Source: an uncultured Sphingomonadaceae bacterium
Lineage (GTDB): Bacteria; Pseudomonadota; Alphaproteobacteria; Sphingomonadales; Sphingomonadaceae
Direction of reading: 5' to 3'
DNA length: 64,000 nucleotides
NCBI GenBank assembly: GCA_947493215.1
Contig: CANLQE010000001.1
Coordinates: 124,001 to 188,000, forward strand
Shown: positions 1-9,411 of the stretch, piece by piece
Numbering within the stretch: position 1 is the stretch's first letter
How the letters are laid out: every line of letters starts with the position of its first letter
Position numbers and translations under genes: made by a program
Notes under the pieces: generated by a model
Databases searched by the model: none
Told to the model about the DNA's origin: nothing
What the model saw: only the letters and a program-made list of their open reading frames with translations

Positions 1-217
1 TAGGAGTGGAATCGACAACAGCCTCTTTATTCCCATGATCATCATAAAAGTAGAAGGTTGGCAGTAATTTCACCTTTGGCTCAGGATAGTCAGGCAATGG
101 TTTGTCCATTCCCGTCCAGATAATATTATGAGGAATGTGCCGATAGCGCAGCAAAGCCAACATCTTCCGGGTATATGGAGAGCCCGGCGCACCCAGAAGT
201 TCCAGACGCCTATCCAT
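1..217 (-). CDS. Glutathione S-transferase-like protein, N-terminal part (cut by window edge)
   Basis: The first 72 codons of a minus-strand gene that runs off the left edge. The translation begins MDRRLELLGAPGSPYTRKM, the beta-alpha start of a thioredoxin-fold GST N-terminal domain, and continues into a KLLPTFYFY stretch where a GST cis-proline segment would sit. The ATG (215-217) lies one codon after the TGA of the upstream nudC gene and in the same frame, so it is probably the last gene of the mutY-hydrolase-nudC operon. The family is inferred from this fragment only. Substrate and C-terminal helical domain cannot be seen. Confidence 0.7.
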   Translation of the reverse strand, partial: MDRRLELLGAPGSPYTRKMLALLRYRHIPHNIIWTGMDKPLPDYPEPKVKLLPTFYFYDDHGNKEAVVDSTP

Positions 218-220
218 TAT

Positions 221-1153
221 TCACCGCTCTTGTTCATCCACCCAGTTTTTGAGCAAGTTATAGGCAATGGCAAAGGGCGGTGGCGCAATGAAGGGCGCAT
301 CAGGATCACCGTTCATCGCCGCTTTCACTTCATCGAGCGAGAACCACGCCGCTTCCTCAATTTCTTCCTCGTCCAGCGTCAATGTCGGATCATCCGTGAC
401 ACTGGTACAGGCCATCATCAACGAAGATGGAAAGGGCCAAGGCTGGCTCGCAATATAACGGACATTGCGAACCTTGATGCCCGCCTCTTCCCACAACTCG
501 CGCGCGACGCCGCCCTCGATGCTTTCGCCCGGCTCAATAAAACCGGCGAGTGCGGAGAAGCGCTTGGGCGGGAAGCGCGGTTGCCGGCCGAGCAATATTT
601 TGCCTTCACATTCAGCGAGCATGATCGCGACGGGATCGGTCCGCGGAAAATGTTCAGCGCCGCAACCTTGTTCTTCCTTGTTACACTGCCGTGCCCAGCC
701 GCCTTTGCGAGATTCGGTGGGCTGGCCGCAGTTGGCGCAAAACCGGTGCCGGGCATGCCAGTCGACCAGACTGCGCGCCGTCGCATAGATGGCAGCTTGC
801 TCTGGCGGCAAGACACCCAGCGATTGCCACAACCGCGGATCAGCGGTCGGCATGGCACTGCCCGCTCCGTTCAACTCAGCAAAACAGGGCGTGTCTCCAT
901 CGATGCCCAACAAGAGCAAGTCATTATCGGGCGATGCCTCGTAAAGCGGGCCCCACGCCAGATCGCCGAGATTATCGAAAACCGGGCTTAGGCCGTCAAG
1001 TTTAAGCAATCGCGCATTCGGGCGCATCATTGCTTCTTTTAGCCGCTCGGGGTTAACCCGGACCTGATCCGCGCGATCGATTGTTCCGCCAGCAAAGGTC
1101 GGAATGATTGCACTCAAATCGCTTGTCATGATCGGGCTAACAGTATCGTTCAC
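221..1153 (-). CDS. nudC: NADH pyrophosphatase / NAD-cap RNA hydrolase
   Basis: A 310-residue Nudix hydrolase of the NudC type, which cleaves NAD(H) to NMN(H) and AMP and, in characterised members, removes NAD caps from RNA. A zinc ribbon uses Cys139, Cys142, Cys157 and Cys164. The Nudix box spans about 204-226 (GFIEPGE...RELWEEAG) and is followed by the NudC signature SQPWPFPSS at 236-244. The GTG start overlaps the TGA of the upstream serine hydrolase by four bases (GTGA), which suggests translational coupling. An in-frame ATG at 1129 (MTSDLSAII) is an alternative start. Confidence 0.9.
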   Translation of the reverse strand: MNDTVSPIMTSDLSAIIPTFAGGTIDRADQVRVNPERLKEAMMRPNARLLKLDGLSPVFDNLGDLAWGPLYEASPDNDLLLLGIDGDTPCFAELNGAGSAMPTADPRLWQSLGVLPPEQAAIYATARSLVDWHARHRFCANCGQPTESRKGGWARQCNKEEQGCGAEHFPRTDPVAIMLAECEGKILLGRQPRFPPKRFSALAGFIEPGESIEGGVARELWEEAGIKVRNVRYIASQPWPFPSSLMMACTSVTDDPTLTLDEEEIEEAAWFSLDEVKAAMNGDPDAPFIAPPPFAIAYNLLKNWVDEQER

Positions 1154-2502
1154 GGACTGGTTTTTCCTTCACCCGCTGACATAGCTTGCATCAGGTCGGC
1201 ATAGACATATTTCGGGAAATTGGACTGGAACGGATAGGCGTTCGATGGGATATATTGCGTGTATCCTCCTGCACGGAAACCATTACCGGTATCGACAAAG
1301 GCCGACGTTCCTGCCGCTCCGCCCCAGCCGAAGGTTCCGGCGGGACTTGCTGTCGTTCCCAGACCAGCTCTGCCACCCGCGCCAAAGCCATGATTGGCGA
1401 CCCAAGTACCTTTCATATCAGTGCCTTCAGGTAGAAGGTTGGACATGCCGAGCTTCGCCGTCTCTGGCTGCATGATCGCGGTGCCCTTAAAGGTTCCGAA
1501 ACCGAGTAGCATGGTCAGAAATTTATCATAATCTGCTGCGGAACCAACAAGACCCGCACCGCCAAAGGCAAAAGCAGGTTTGTCGAGATAGATGCTATTT
1601 TCTGCCGGATCGATCGGGATCAGGGTGCCACCAAAGGGCGAATAATTGTCCGTGAAATCTTTTACGCGGTCGGCGGGTAGGCGGAAGAATGTATCTTTCA
1701 TACCCAGCGGATCAAACATACGTTTCTGCAAAAAATCTTCCAGCGGCATACCGGAAGCGACTTCGACAACATAGCCGAGCAGGTCCAGACTCACCGAATA
1801 GCTCCACTTCGTGCCAGGCTCATAAACCAGCGGCAAGGACGCGAGATTTTTTGAAAAGGTTGCTGCATCGGGTGTCGGCGGGCCGGGTTGCGTACCGGGA
1901 AGGGGCATGCGGCTAACTACACCGGGCGTGATACCCTTTGCAAAATAAGCGGTTTGAATCGGCCCCTTGCTGATGATCGAATAGCCAAGACCAGCGGTAT
2001 GGGTCAGCAGATGGCGGATGGTGATCTGGGTCCGCGCTGCTACGGTCTCGTCCAGCGAACCTTCGGGGTCCTGCAAAACCCGCATTTCTGCAAATTCGGG
2101 TAGAATATCAGCCAGTGGTTGGTCCAGTTTAAGTTGGCCGTCTTCGATCAGCATCATAATCGCCATGCCGGTCACGGGCTTAGTCTGCGAGTACAGACGC
2201 CACAGCGTGTTCATATCAACCGCTTTGTCGCCGCCCAATTTATGGGTTCCAGCAGCAATGATCGTCGGGTCGGCCTGACCCATCCCAATCGCTGCGAGCA
2301 TGCCTGCCACTTTTTTCTGGGAGACATAGTCGTTGATGATCTTGGTCAAACCAGGAAACGGCGCAGCGGGCCGGACCAGTGAGCGCGCAAAAGCAGTACT
2401 AGGCGCGCCGGCCAAAAAGGCTCCAGCACCGATAGCACCAAGAACGGAGCGGCGGTTAAAAGCCGGAAGTGTATTTATGTTCGCTATCTTGTCTACCGTC
2501 AT
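1150..2502 (-). CDS. Serine hydrolase, class C beta-lactamase/esterase family
   Basis: 450 residues. The N-terminus has a twin-arginine-type signal (RRSVLGAIGAGAFLAG, about 18-33), so periplasmic export by Tat is likely. The beta-lactamase-fold nucleophile motif S-x-x-K is S105-Q-T-K108 (LYSQTKP), and a Y-S-V motif near 235 stands where class C enzymes carry Y-x-N. The family includes esterases, D-aminopeptidases and beta-lactamase relatives, and the natural substrate cannot be told from sequence. Its ATG overlaps the mutY stop (ATGA) and its own stop overlaps the nudC start, so the three genes form a tight operon. Confidence 0.82.
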   Translation of the reverse strand: MTVDKIANINTLPAFNRRSVLGAIGAGAFLAGAPSTAFARSLVRPAAPFPGLTKIINDYVSQKKVAGMLAAIGMGQADPTIIAAGTHKLGGDKAVDMNTLWRLYSQTKPVTGMAIMMLIEDGQLKLDQPLADILPEFAEMRVLQDPEGSLDETVAARTQITIRHLLTHTAGLGYSIISKGPIQTAYFAKGITPGVVSRMPLPGTQPGPPTPDAATFSKNLASLPLVYEPGTKWSYSVSLDLLGYVVEVASGMPLEDFLQKRMFDPLGMKDTFFRLPADRVKDFTDNYSPFGGTLIPIDPAENSIYLDKPAFAFGGAGLVGSAADYDKFLTMLLGFGTFKGTAIMQPETAKLGMSNLLPEGTDMKGTWVANHGFGAGGRAGLGTTASPAGTFGWGGAAGTSAFVDTGNGFRAGGYTQYIPSNAYPFQSNFPKYVYADLMQAMSAGEGKTSP

Positions 2503-3626
2503 AGTGATTCCTTCAGTTTCTGTTTCACAACCCAGCGCACCGCTTTTGCAAATAAGGTTGGCAGGCCCGCATCCTCAATTTCGTCTATCGGCCACCAGAT
2601 TACGTCATCCAGCACTTGGCCAAGTCCGACTTTTTTATTATCACCTTTGTTAATAACGATTTTCTCGCTTTGATAAACCGCCAAATCAACCTCAAGCGAA
2701 AAATGGGTGAAGCTGTGCTGAACGACATTCTCGTGCAGCTGCCAATCGCCGTCTAACGGCGGCTGACCATGCCCATCGGCTCCCGCTGCCCAATTGTCGT
2801 CCGGCAAGGCGCGCATAGAACCGAGCATGCCCTTTGCCGGACGTGTGATGAGCAGCAATTTTCCGCCCTGTTCAATCCAGAAAAAACGGCCGTTCCGCGT
2901 TAGTTTTGCTTTTTTGGGTGGCTTGACCGGGTAGCGCTCTTGATCGTCATTGGCATAGGCGGCGCAATGCACTTGCACCGGACACATGTCGCATTTTGGA
3001 GCCTTGGCGGTACAGATGCTGGCGCCGATATCCATACAGGCTTGTGCAAAATCTCCGGCACCCTGTTCCGGGGTCAGGGCATCCATGCCGATCCGAATGT
3101 CTCCCTTGCCCTTGGGCAGCGGTGTATCAATCGCAAATAGCCTTGCCACCAGCCGTTCGATATTGGCATCGACAACCACCGCACGCTCGCCAAAGGCAAT
3201 CGCCGCGACCGCCGCAGCGGTATAGGCGCCTACACCTGGGAGTTTGAGCAGTTCTGCCTCTTGTGCGGGAAACGCGCCGTTCCGTTCATCGGCCACATAG
3301 AGCGCGCATTTGTGCAGATTCCGCGCCCGTGCATAATAACCCAGACCAGCCCATGCAGCCAGGACATCCGCCTCATCAGCGGCAGCCAAATCCGCTACAG
3401 TTGGCCAACGCTTTGTGAACTTCTGAAAATAGGCGATCACCGCCGCAACCGTTGTCTGCTGCAACATCACTTCGGACAACCAGACATGATAGGGATCGGG
3501 CAAGGCACCGCTTGCCGAAATCTTGGGCGGCACGCGCCATGGCAGATTGCGGGCGTTATCCACATAATGTGCACTGATTTTGGCGGTGATATGTTGTTCT
3601 TCACCGGTTATTCTGTCGACGCCCAT
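2499..3626 (-). CDS. mutY: A/G-specific adenine DNA glycosylase
   Basis: Removes adenine mispaired with 8-oxoguanine in base-excision repair. The helix-hairpin-helix region reads LPGVGAYTAAAVAAIAFG, followed by the catalytic-region motif VVDANIERL. The 4Fe-4S loop has spacing C-x6-C-x2-C-x5-C (CTAKAPKCDMCPVQVHC). A Nudix-like C-terminal domain that recognises 8-oxoG follows. The frame is open up to 3743, but that would run into the divergent dciA gene. I chose the ATG at 3626 (MGVDRITGEEQ, 375 aa), which leaves a 27-bp divergent gap and starts just before the conserved N-terminal helix (HYVDNARNLPWR). Confidence 0.93.
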   Translation of the reverse strand: MGVDRITGEEQHITAKISAHYVDNARNLPWRVPPKISASGALPDPYHVWLSEVMLQQTTVAAVIAYFQKFTKRWPTVADLAAADEADVLAAWAGLGYYARARNLHKCALYVADERNGAFPAQEAELLKLPGVGAYTAAAVAAIAFGERAVVVDANIERLVARLFAIDTPLPKGKGDIRIGMDALTPEQGAGDFAQACMDIGASICTAKAPKCDMCPVQVHCAAYANDDQERYPVKPPKKAKLTRNGRFFWIEQGGKLLLITRPAKGMLGSMRALPDDNWAAGADGHGQPPLDGDWQLHENVVQHSFTHFSLEVDLAVYQSEKIVINKGDNKKVGLGQVLDDVIWWPIDEIEDAGLPTLFAKAVRWVVKQKLKESL

Positions 3627-3653
3627 GGGGTGCCTATGCCATGATGCCCCTCT

Positions 3654-4325
3654 ATGGCGAAGGAAAATAATCCGGACAGCGAAAAGCCCAAGCGCAAGAG
3701 CGCTAAGCGTCCATCCGCGGCCAGAAAATTCAGCAAATATCAACGCCCCCGCGGCGGTGAAGCACGCAGCATATCAGACCTGATGCCCGAAATTGGCCGC
3801 GCAGCATTTCGCCGCTACGGCTTCATCCAAAGTTCGGTGGTCAGCCGTTGGCCGGAAATTGTTGGGGAACGTTACGCAGGCGTCTCGCTACCCGAATCAA
3901 TCCGCTTTCCGCGCGGCGAAAAAGAAGGCGGTACGCTTCATTTGCTGGTTTCCGGCGCCCATTCGACATTGATGCAACATATTACACCGGAGATTATCGA
4001 GCGCGTGAATCGCTTTTTCGGCTATGGCGCGATTAGTCAGGTACGATTCAGGCAAGGACCGGTAAATCCGCTCAAAGACGTTGAAAAACCAAGGGAAAAG
4101 CGGGTGGCTTTACCGCCATCGTTGAAACCCGCGCCGATCGAATTGGGTGACAGCCTGCGCGATATTGGTGACCCGGAACTGAACAGGGTGCTCGAATCAC
4201 TGGCAACAGCTATTGCCAAGTCGGAAGGTGCTCCGCAAATAGAGGAACCCAAGCCGATTACCATCATGGGTAAAATTGGCGGCGGCGCAAAACGCCAGCC
4301 AGAAAAGAAGAAGGACGACGAATGA
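3654..4325 (+). CDS. dciA: DciA-like DUF721 protein, putative replicative helicase loader
   Basis: 223 residues. A basic N-terminus (KPKRKSAKRPSAARK) precedes a DUF721 domain at about 40-125. Its typical features are R-x-FIQSSVVSRWPEIVG, a short beta-strand LHLLVSG, and QHITPEIIERVNRFFGY. DUF721 proteins of the DciA group recruit or load DnaB in bacteria lacking DnaC. A less conserved, charged C-terminal tail follows. The gene diverges from mutY and overlaps the next gene by ATGA, so it is co-transcribed with the dsbA-like genes. Confidence 0.8.
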   Translation: MAKENNPDSEKPKRKSAKRPSAARKFSKYQRPRGGEARSISDLMPEIGRAAFRRYGFIQSSVVSRWPEIVGERYAGVSLPESIRFPRGEKEGGTLHLLVSGAHSTLMQHITPEIIERVNRFFGYGAISQVRFRQGPVNPLKDVEKPREKRVALPPSLKPAPIELGDSLRDIGDPELNRVLESLATAIAKSEGAPQIEEPKPITIMGKIGGGAKRQPEKKKDDE

Positions 4326-5017
4326 AATTTGCAAGCGCGTATCTTGCTTTGATAGCCCTTCCAGCAGCGATCGTTATCGCTGCCCCAGTGGCCGCCCAAC
4401 AAACAGATTGGACGCAACGCGTCACCTTGTCAGACAAAGGCGGCCATATCGTCGGCAATCCTTTGGCCCTGCACCAGATTACCGAATATATGAGTTATAC
4501 CTGTAACCATTGCGCGAATTTTGAAGCGGAATCACATGATTCGCTAAAGTCCGATTTCGTTCAAAAGGGTCATATCAGCTTCGAAATTCGCAATCTGGTT
4601 CTCAACCCGATTGATTTAACCGCTGCGATGCTGGCGCGCTGCGGCGGGCGCACCAAGTTTTTTGGCAATCACCGCGCTTTGCTCGGCTCTCAGGCAAGCT
4701 GGATGGAAACTTTCCAGTCCTCCTCGCCAGATGTCATGAAATCATTGAACGAAGGCACAGTTCCCCAGCGGCTCAAAAAAATTGCCAAAGCCGCTGACTT
4801 TTACGGTGTGATGGAAAAACGCGGATACTCAGCAGCGCAAGTCAATAGCTGTCTGGCCGATCAAGCCACACAGGATAAAATCTTGGCGATGACCAAATAT
4901 GCAACGGGAGTGTTAAAACTCTCTGGCACACCCAGTTTTACGCTAAATGACCAGCCAATCAAAAAGGTCCATAACTGGGCGCGATTGCGCAGCGCATTGC
5001 TGGCTCTGCCGGAATGA
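4322..5017 (+). CDS. DsbA-family periplasmic thiol-disulfide oxidoreductase
   Basis: 231 residues with a cleavable signal peptide (ALPAAIVIAAPVAAQQ). The thioredoxin-fold active site is C-N-H-C in YTCNHCANF. A cis-proline segment (GTPSFTLN) lies near the C-terminus, with the DsbA helical insertion between. It is predicted to introduce or shuffle disulfides in the periplasm. Its start overlaps dciA by four bases, and a paralogue follows 36 bp downstream. The CNHC dipeptide differs from the CPHC of E. coli DsbA, so redox potential and direction of catalysis are open. Confidence 0.85.
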   Translation: MKFASAYLALIALPAAIVIAAPVAAQQTDWTQRVTLSDKGGHIVGNPLALHQITEYMSYTCNHCANFEAESHDSLKSDFVQKGHISFEIRNLVLNPIDLTAAMLARCGGRTKFFGNHRALLGSQASWMETFQSSSPDVMKSLNEGTVPQRLKKIAKAADFYGVMEKRGYSAAQVNSCLADQATQDKILAMTKYATGVLKLSGTPSFTLNDQPIKKVHNWARLRSALLALPE

Positions 5018-5053
5018 ATATGAAATCCCACAGGAATAACAGGAAAAATATCT

Positions 5054-5797
5054 ATGTCTAAATCACTCTATATCGCACCAATGGCTCTGGCACTCGCGCT
5101 CACCGGCTGTGGCGGCGCTGCAGAAACCGAAGGCAGCGCTACCTCGGGCGATACCGTCGAAACCGTTGCTGCTCCCGAAGGTGAGAAATGGTCTACCACG
5201 GTCGCGCAGACCGATGCTGGCGGCTACGTGATGGGCAACCCCGACGCGCCGATCAAGCTGGTTGAATATATGTCGATTACCTGTTCGCATTGCGCCACCT
5301 TTGGTGAGGAAGCGTTTAACACGATCCGCGATAATTATGTAGAATCGGGGCGCGTGAGTTTTGAAATTCGTAATTTCGTTCGCGATCCACTCGATCTGAC
5401 AGCCGCAATCCTATCCCGCTGCGGTGGCGAAGGACCATTTTTTGCGTTGACCAAACAGGCACTTAGCAATCAAGGTCCAATGTTTGAAAAGGCCCAGGGC
5501 ATGGGTGAAGCAACCTATAGTAGTGTCTTGCAATCGGAACCGAATGTGCGCTTCGTGCGGCTGGCCGAACAGCTCGACCTGATAAGCTATTTTCAACAGC
5601 GCGGCGTTTCTGCAGATCAAGCCAAAGCCTGCTTGAGCGACACGGCAGCTGCGGAAAAACTGATGGCTGACACACAAATAGCGGTCAAGGATTTTGACAT
5701 TCAAGGCACGCCAACTTTCCTGATCAATGGTCAGAAAATCGATGGCACAAGTTGGAATATGGTGGAAACCAAATTGAAAGAAGCGGGCGCTCGGTAA
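5054..5797 (+). CDS. DsbA-like thioredoxin-domain lipoprotein
   Basis: 247 residues, a paralogue of the preceding gene. The shared pattern includes GGYVMGNPDAPIKLVEYMS and RGVSADQAKACLSD. The N-terminus carries a lipobox (ALALTGC), so it should be membrane-anchored by lipidation, followed by a low-complexity linker of about 30 residues. The active site is C-S-H-C (ITCSHCATF) and the cis-Pro segment is GTPTFLING. The different anchor and dipeptide suggest a different partner set from the soluble paralogue. A hairpin overlapping the stop codon may terminate transcription. Confidence 0.85.
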   Translation: MSKSLYIAPMALALALTGCGGAAETEGSATSGDTVETVAAPEGEKWSTTVAQTDAGGYVMGNPDAPIKLVEYMSITCSHCATFGEEAFNTIRDNYVESGRVSFEIRNFVRDPLDLTAAILSRCGGEGPFFALTKQALSNQGPMFEKAQGMGEATYSSVLQSEPNVRFVRLAEQLDLISYFQQRGVSADQAKACLSDTAAAEKLMADTQIAVKDFDIQGTPTFLINGQKIDGTSWNMVETKLKEAGAR

Positions 5798-5808
5798 GCG
5801 CCCTTCTT
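5785..5808 (+). terminator. Possible intrinsic terminator after the dsbA-like pair
   Basis: GGGCGCT (5785-5791) pairs with AGCGCCC (5797-5803) around a short loop containing the TAA stop, followed by a partly T-rich stretch (TTCTTCGCTT). The weak T tract leaves this as a moderate call. Confidence 0.45.
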
Positions 5809-5865
5809 CGCTTGGGGGAAGCGAGCAATGCCAGTGATGGATGACAATCAAGCAGGGCAATCTGC

Positions 5866-8800
5866 GTGCAAATAAAGAAGCTCAAACTTTCGGGCTTCAA
5901 GAGCTTTGTCGATCCCACCGAGCTGCGCATTGAGAAAGGGCTGACCGGCGTGGTCGGCCCCAATGGTTGCGGCAAATCCAACCTTCTCGAAGCCATCCGC
6001 TGGGTCATGGGCGAAAGTTCTGCCAAATCCATGCGCGGTGGTGGCATGGAAGATGTGATCTTTGCCGGAACCGACCAGCGCCCGGAACGCCAATTTGCAG
6101 AAGTTGCGCTTCATGCCGAGCGTGAAACAAATGATGTTTCCTCGCTGCACGTTGGCGACAATGACAGCGAGCTGGAAATTACCCGGCGCATTGAGCGCGG
6201 GGCCGGTTCCGCTTATCGCGCCAACGGCGTTGACGTCCGGGCCAAGGATGTAGCCTTGATCTTCGCCGATGCTGCGACCGGAGCCCATAGTCCAGCCCTT
6301 GTCAGTCAGGGTAAGATCAGCAATGTGATCTCTTCCAAACCAACTGACCGGCGCGAAATGCTGGAGGAAGCCGCAGGCATTTCCGGGCTGCATGTCCGCC
6401 GAAAGGATGCTGAGCAAAAGCTGCGTGCGGCGGAGAAAAATCTCGGCCGGCTTGATGACATATTAGGCGATATGGAACAGCGCGCCCAAGCTTTGCGGCG
6501 GCAGGCCAAGCAAGCGGAACGCTACAAGAAACTGAGCGGCCAGATTACGACCGTCGAAGCGCGGCTGATTTTTGCTCGCTGGAAAGAAGCGGCTGCGGCT
6601 GCTGATGCTGCGAAGGCCGAAGCAGAAACGGCCGAGGCCAAAGTCAACGCCGCCCAGAATGCCCAACAATCGGCTGTGAAAGCGCAGAATGAGAGCGCCA
6701 AGACACTTGGCATATTGCGCGCAGACCTTACCAGAGCGCGTGAGGAAGCGAGTGAGTCCAGCCATCGGCTGCTGTCACTGACCAACGAGCGTGATAACCT
6801 GAAATCCCGCTTGCTCGACCTGCAAGCACAAGCTCAGCGCATCCATGATGATAATGCGCGCGAGGATCAATTGACCCGCGATGCGATGGAGGCATTGTCT
6901 CGGCTCGAACTGGATAACAAGCGCCTTACATCCGAGCTTTCAGAACTGGAAACGGAGCGCCCGGACCTAGAAAAACAAGCCGAAAAAGCAGAACGCGCTG
7001 CGAGTGATAGCGAAGTGGAACTGGCCAAAGCGGTGGCCGAAGAAGCGCGAATTCAGGCGGAGATCAAGGTTGCCAATGCCGCCTTGGAAGCCGCCCAGAC
7101 CCGTCATAGCCGCTTGGCTGTTGAGCTGGACCGGCTGGTGCAGGAACGGGCCGAAATGGGCGATGAGGCAGAACTTAAAGCCGCCCTTGCGGACGCCATT
7201 GCTGCGCGGGAAGCGGCCCAGAAACAGGCTGATGGCAGCGGATCGCAAATCGCGGCGCTGGAAACAAAGCGGTTAGCTGCCAGCGAAGCGCGTGATGTCG
7301 CCGAGTCTGCGCTGGCCTCTTTGAAAGCGGAATTGGCGGGGCTCACATCCGAGCATAGCGCTTTGGAACGGGAACTCTCCAAAGGCGAGAGCGATCATAA
7401 GGCAATCGATCAGGTCAAGGCCGCACCCGGATATGAACGGGCGTTGGCAGCAGCTTTGGGTGACGATTTGCAGGCAGCCATTGGCGAAGCCAGTAGAAAA
7501 GGAGGCGATCGCTTCTGGGGCGGTGGCAGCGCCCTCGCCGCGGGCAAAGCGCCAACCGGAACGGAAACATTGCTCGACCATGTCGACGCGCCGGAACAAT
7601 TGCACAGTCGCCTGTCACAGATTTTTGTTGCCGATAGCGACGCGAACCAATCGCTCGCGGTCGGCCAAAGGCTGGTTACCAAATCAGGGGCCTTGCGCCG
7701 CTGGGATGGTTTTGTGGCGCGTGACGATGGCAATGCCAGTGCCGAACGACTGGTGCGCGCCAATCGCCTGACCGAATTATCCGGCTTGCTTGGACCAGCC
7801 GAGGCGAAAGCCGCCACGGCGGAAACCGCGTTGCACAGCCAGCAGGAAGCCATTGCCATGGCGGAGCAACAGCTTGTCGAAGCGCGTACGGCCCGGCGCG
7901 AGACAGAGGATTTGCTGCGGCAAGCCCTGCGGCAAGCGGATCAAGCAGAAGAAGCGCTGGGTTGGCTGCAAAAGAGAACTGCCAGCCTGTCCGAGCGGGA
8001 AGCGGCGCTCAAAGAAGAAGCTGCCACCGCGCAGGCCGAGTTGGAAGCAGCTCAGAAAGAACGCACCAGCCAACCCGATGGCGCAGCACAGGAAAGCGCG
8101 CGCGCAGCTTTGCAGGATCAACGCGATGCGGCTCGGCAGCAGGTTATGTCTTCACAGGCGGCTTTGTCCGGCCTCGACCAAAAGCTGGCACAGGTAAAAG
8201 AGCAGAAAGCCGTGGCCGGAGCGCAGATTAAATCCTGGCAGGATCGCTCCAGCGAGGCTGCCACGCGCATGGCAGAGATGAGCAAGCGCGGCACGGCGAT
8301 TGAGGCAGAGGTTGAAAAACTCGCTGATCGCCCGCGCGTCATCGAAGTGGAAGTGACCAAGCTGCAAGAACAGCAGGATGCCCTTAACGCAGTGGTCGCG
8401 GAAAAAAATGCAGCGCAGCAGACGGCGGAGTTGGCACAGCGCGATCATGAAGACCGGTTAAACGCCACGAGCGAGGCGCTGAGTCAGGCGCGTGAGGAAC
8501 GCGCCGGGGCCAAGGCGCGGGCCGAAAATCAGGATTTACGCCGGGTGGAAATGGGCCGGATTTCGGGTGAGAAATTTGAATGTCCGCCGCAGTTATTGTC
8601 CGAAAAATGTGAATTTGACGAAGCCACGGTTGGCGAAGCCGGACTGGAATCGGCGGAACTCGAACGGTTGACGCTCAGCCGTGAGCGCATCGGCCCAGTT
8701 AATCTGGTCGCAGCCGATGAACTGGAAGAGCTTGAAACCGAGTGGGAAAAATCGACCAAGGAAAGCAGTGAGTTAAACGAAGCGATCAACCAGCTGCGCG

Positions 8801-9315
8801 GCTCCATCGGCAGCCTCAACCGCGAAGGGCGGCAACGGCTCCTCGCGGCGTTTACTGAGGTCGATCAACATTTCCAGCGGCTGTTCTCGACCCTGTTCGA
8901 CGGTGGCAGCGCGCATCTGGAACTGGTCGACAGCGACGATCCGCTCGAAGCGGGCCTCGAAATCATGGCGCAGCCACCGGGCAAGAGGCTGACCTCTCTG
9001 ACATTGCTATCCGGCGGTGAACAGGCGTTGACCGCCGTGGCGTTGATCTTTGGCCTTTTCCTGACCAATCCCGCTCCCATCTGCGTGCTCGATGAGGTCG
9101 ATGCGCCGCTGGATGACGCGAATATCGAACGCTTCTGCGACCTGCTCGACAAAATGGTCGCGGAGACCAATACGCGTTATCTGATCGTGACCCATAATGC
9201 AGTGACGATGAGCCGGATGCACCGGTTATTCGGTGTTACGATGATCGAGCGAGGAATTTCGCAGCTGGTATCGGTGGATCTGGATGCGGCGGAAGAATTG
9301 CTGGCGGCGGAGTGA
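5866..9315 (+). CDS. smc: Chromosome segregation ATPase SMC
   Basis: 1149 residues, the usual size for bacterial SMC, which forms the ATP-driven ring that compacts and segregates DNA. The Walker A motif GPNGCGKSN is at 31-39. Long alanine/glutamate/lysine-rich coiled coils flank a hinge near 520-640. The C-terminal head carries the ABC signature LSGGEQAL (about 1047) and Walker B ICVLDEVDAP (about 1070). Translation starts at GTG, with the family-typical beginning MQIKKLKLSGFKSF and an AGGG-like element about ten bases upstream. No scpA or scpB lies next to it here. Confidence 0.96.
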   Translation: MQIKKLKLSGFKSFVDPTELRIEKGLTGVVGPNGCGKSNLLEAIRWVMGESSAKSMRGGGMEDVIFAGTDQRPERQFAEVALHAERETNDVSSLHVGDNDSELEITRRIERGAGSAYRANGVDVRAKDVALIFADAATGAHSPALVSQGKISNVISSKPTDRREMLEEAAGISGLHVRRKDAEQKLRAAEKNLGRLDDILGDMEQRAQALRRQAKQAERYKKLSGQITTVEARLIFARWKEAAAAADAAKAEAETAEAKVNAAQNAQQSAVKAQNESAKTLGILRADLTRAREEASESSHRLLSLTNERDNLKSRLLDLQAQAQRIHDDNAREDQLTRDAMEALSRLELDNKRLTSELSELETERPDLEKQAEKAERAASDSEVELAKAVAEEARIQAEIKVANAALEAAQTRHSRLAVELDRLVQERAEMGDEAELKAALADAIAAREAAQKQADGSGSQIAALETKRLAASEARDVAESALASLKAELAGLTSEHSALERELSKGESDHKAIDQVKAAPGYERALAAALGDDLQAAIGEASRKGGDRFWGGGSALAAGKAPTGTETLLDHVDAPEQLHSRLSQIFVADSDANQSLAVGQRLVTKSGALRRWDGFVARDDGNASAERLVRANRLTELSGLLGPAEAKAATAETALHSQQEAIAMAEQQLVEARTARRETEDLLRQALRQADQAEEALGWLQKRTASLSEREAALKEEAATAQAELEAAQKERTSQPDGAAQESARAALQDQRDAARQQVMSSQAALSGLDQKLAQVKEQKAVAGAQIKSWQDRSSEAATRMAEMSKRGTAIEAEVEKLADRPRVIEVEVTKLQEQQDALNAVVAEKNAAQQTAELAQRDHEDRLNATSEALSQAREERAGAKARAENQDLRRVEMGRISGEKFECPPQLLSEKCEFDEATVGEAGLESAELERLTLSRERIGPVNLVAADELEELETEWEKSTKESSELNEAINQLRGSIGSLNREGRQRLLAAFTEVDQHFQRLFSTLFDGGSAHLELVDSDDPLEAGLEIMAQPPGKRLTSLTLLSGGEQALTAVALIFGLFLTNPAPICVLDEVDAPLDDANIERFCDLLDKMVAETNTRYLIVTHNAVTMSRMHRLFGVTMIERGISQLVSVDLDAAEELLAAE

Positions 9316-9411
9316 GTGCGGCGCGGCGTCTGCTTTGGGCGCAAAAGCGGACACCACGAAACTCATGCCTGCCAATAACAGCGGAACGTTAGATGTTAAA
9401 GAATCGGTCTT

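Noticed and set aside
128-991. 287-residue plus-strand open frame
   Set aside because: Antisense to nudC, which has clear catalytic and zinc motifs; no conserved features in the opposite frame.
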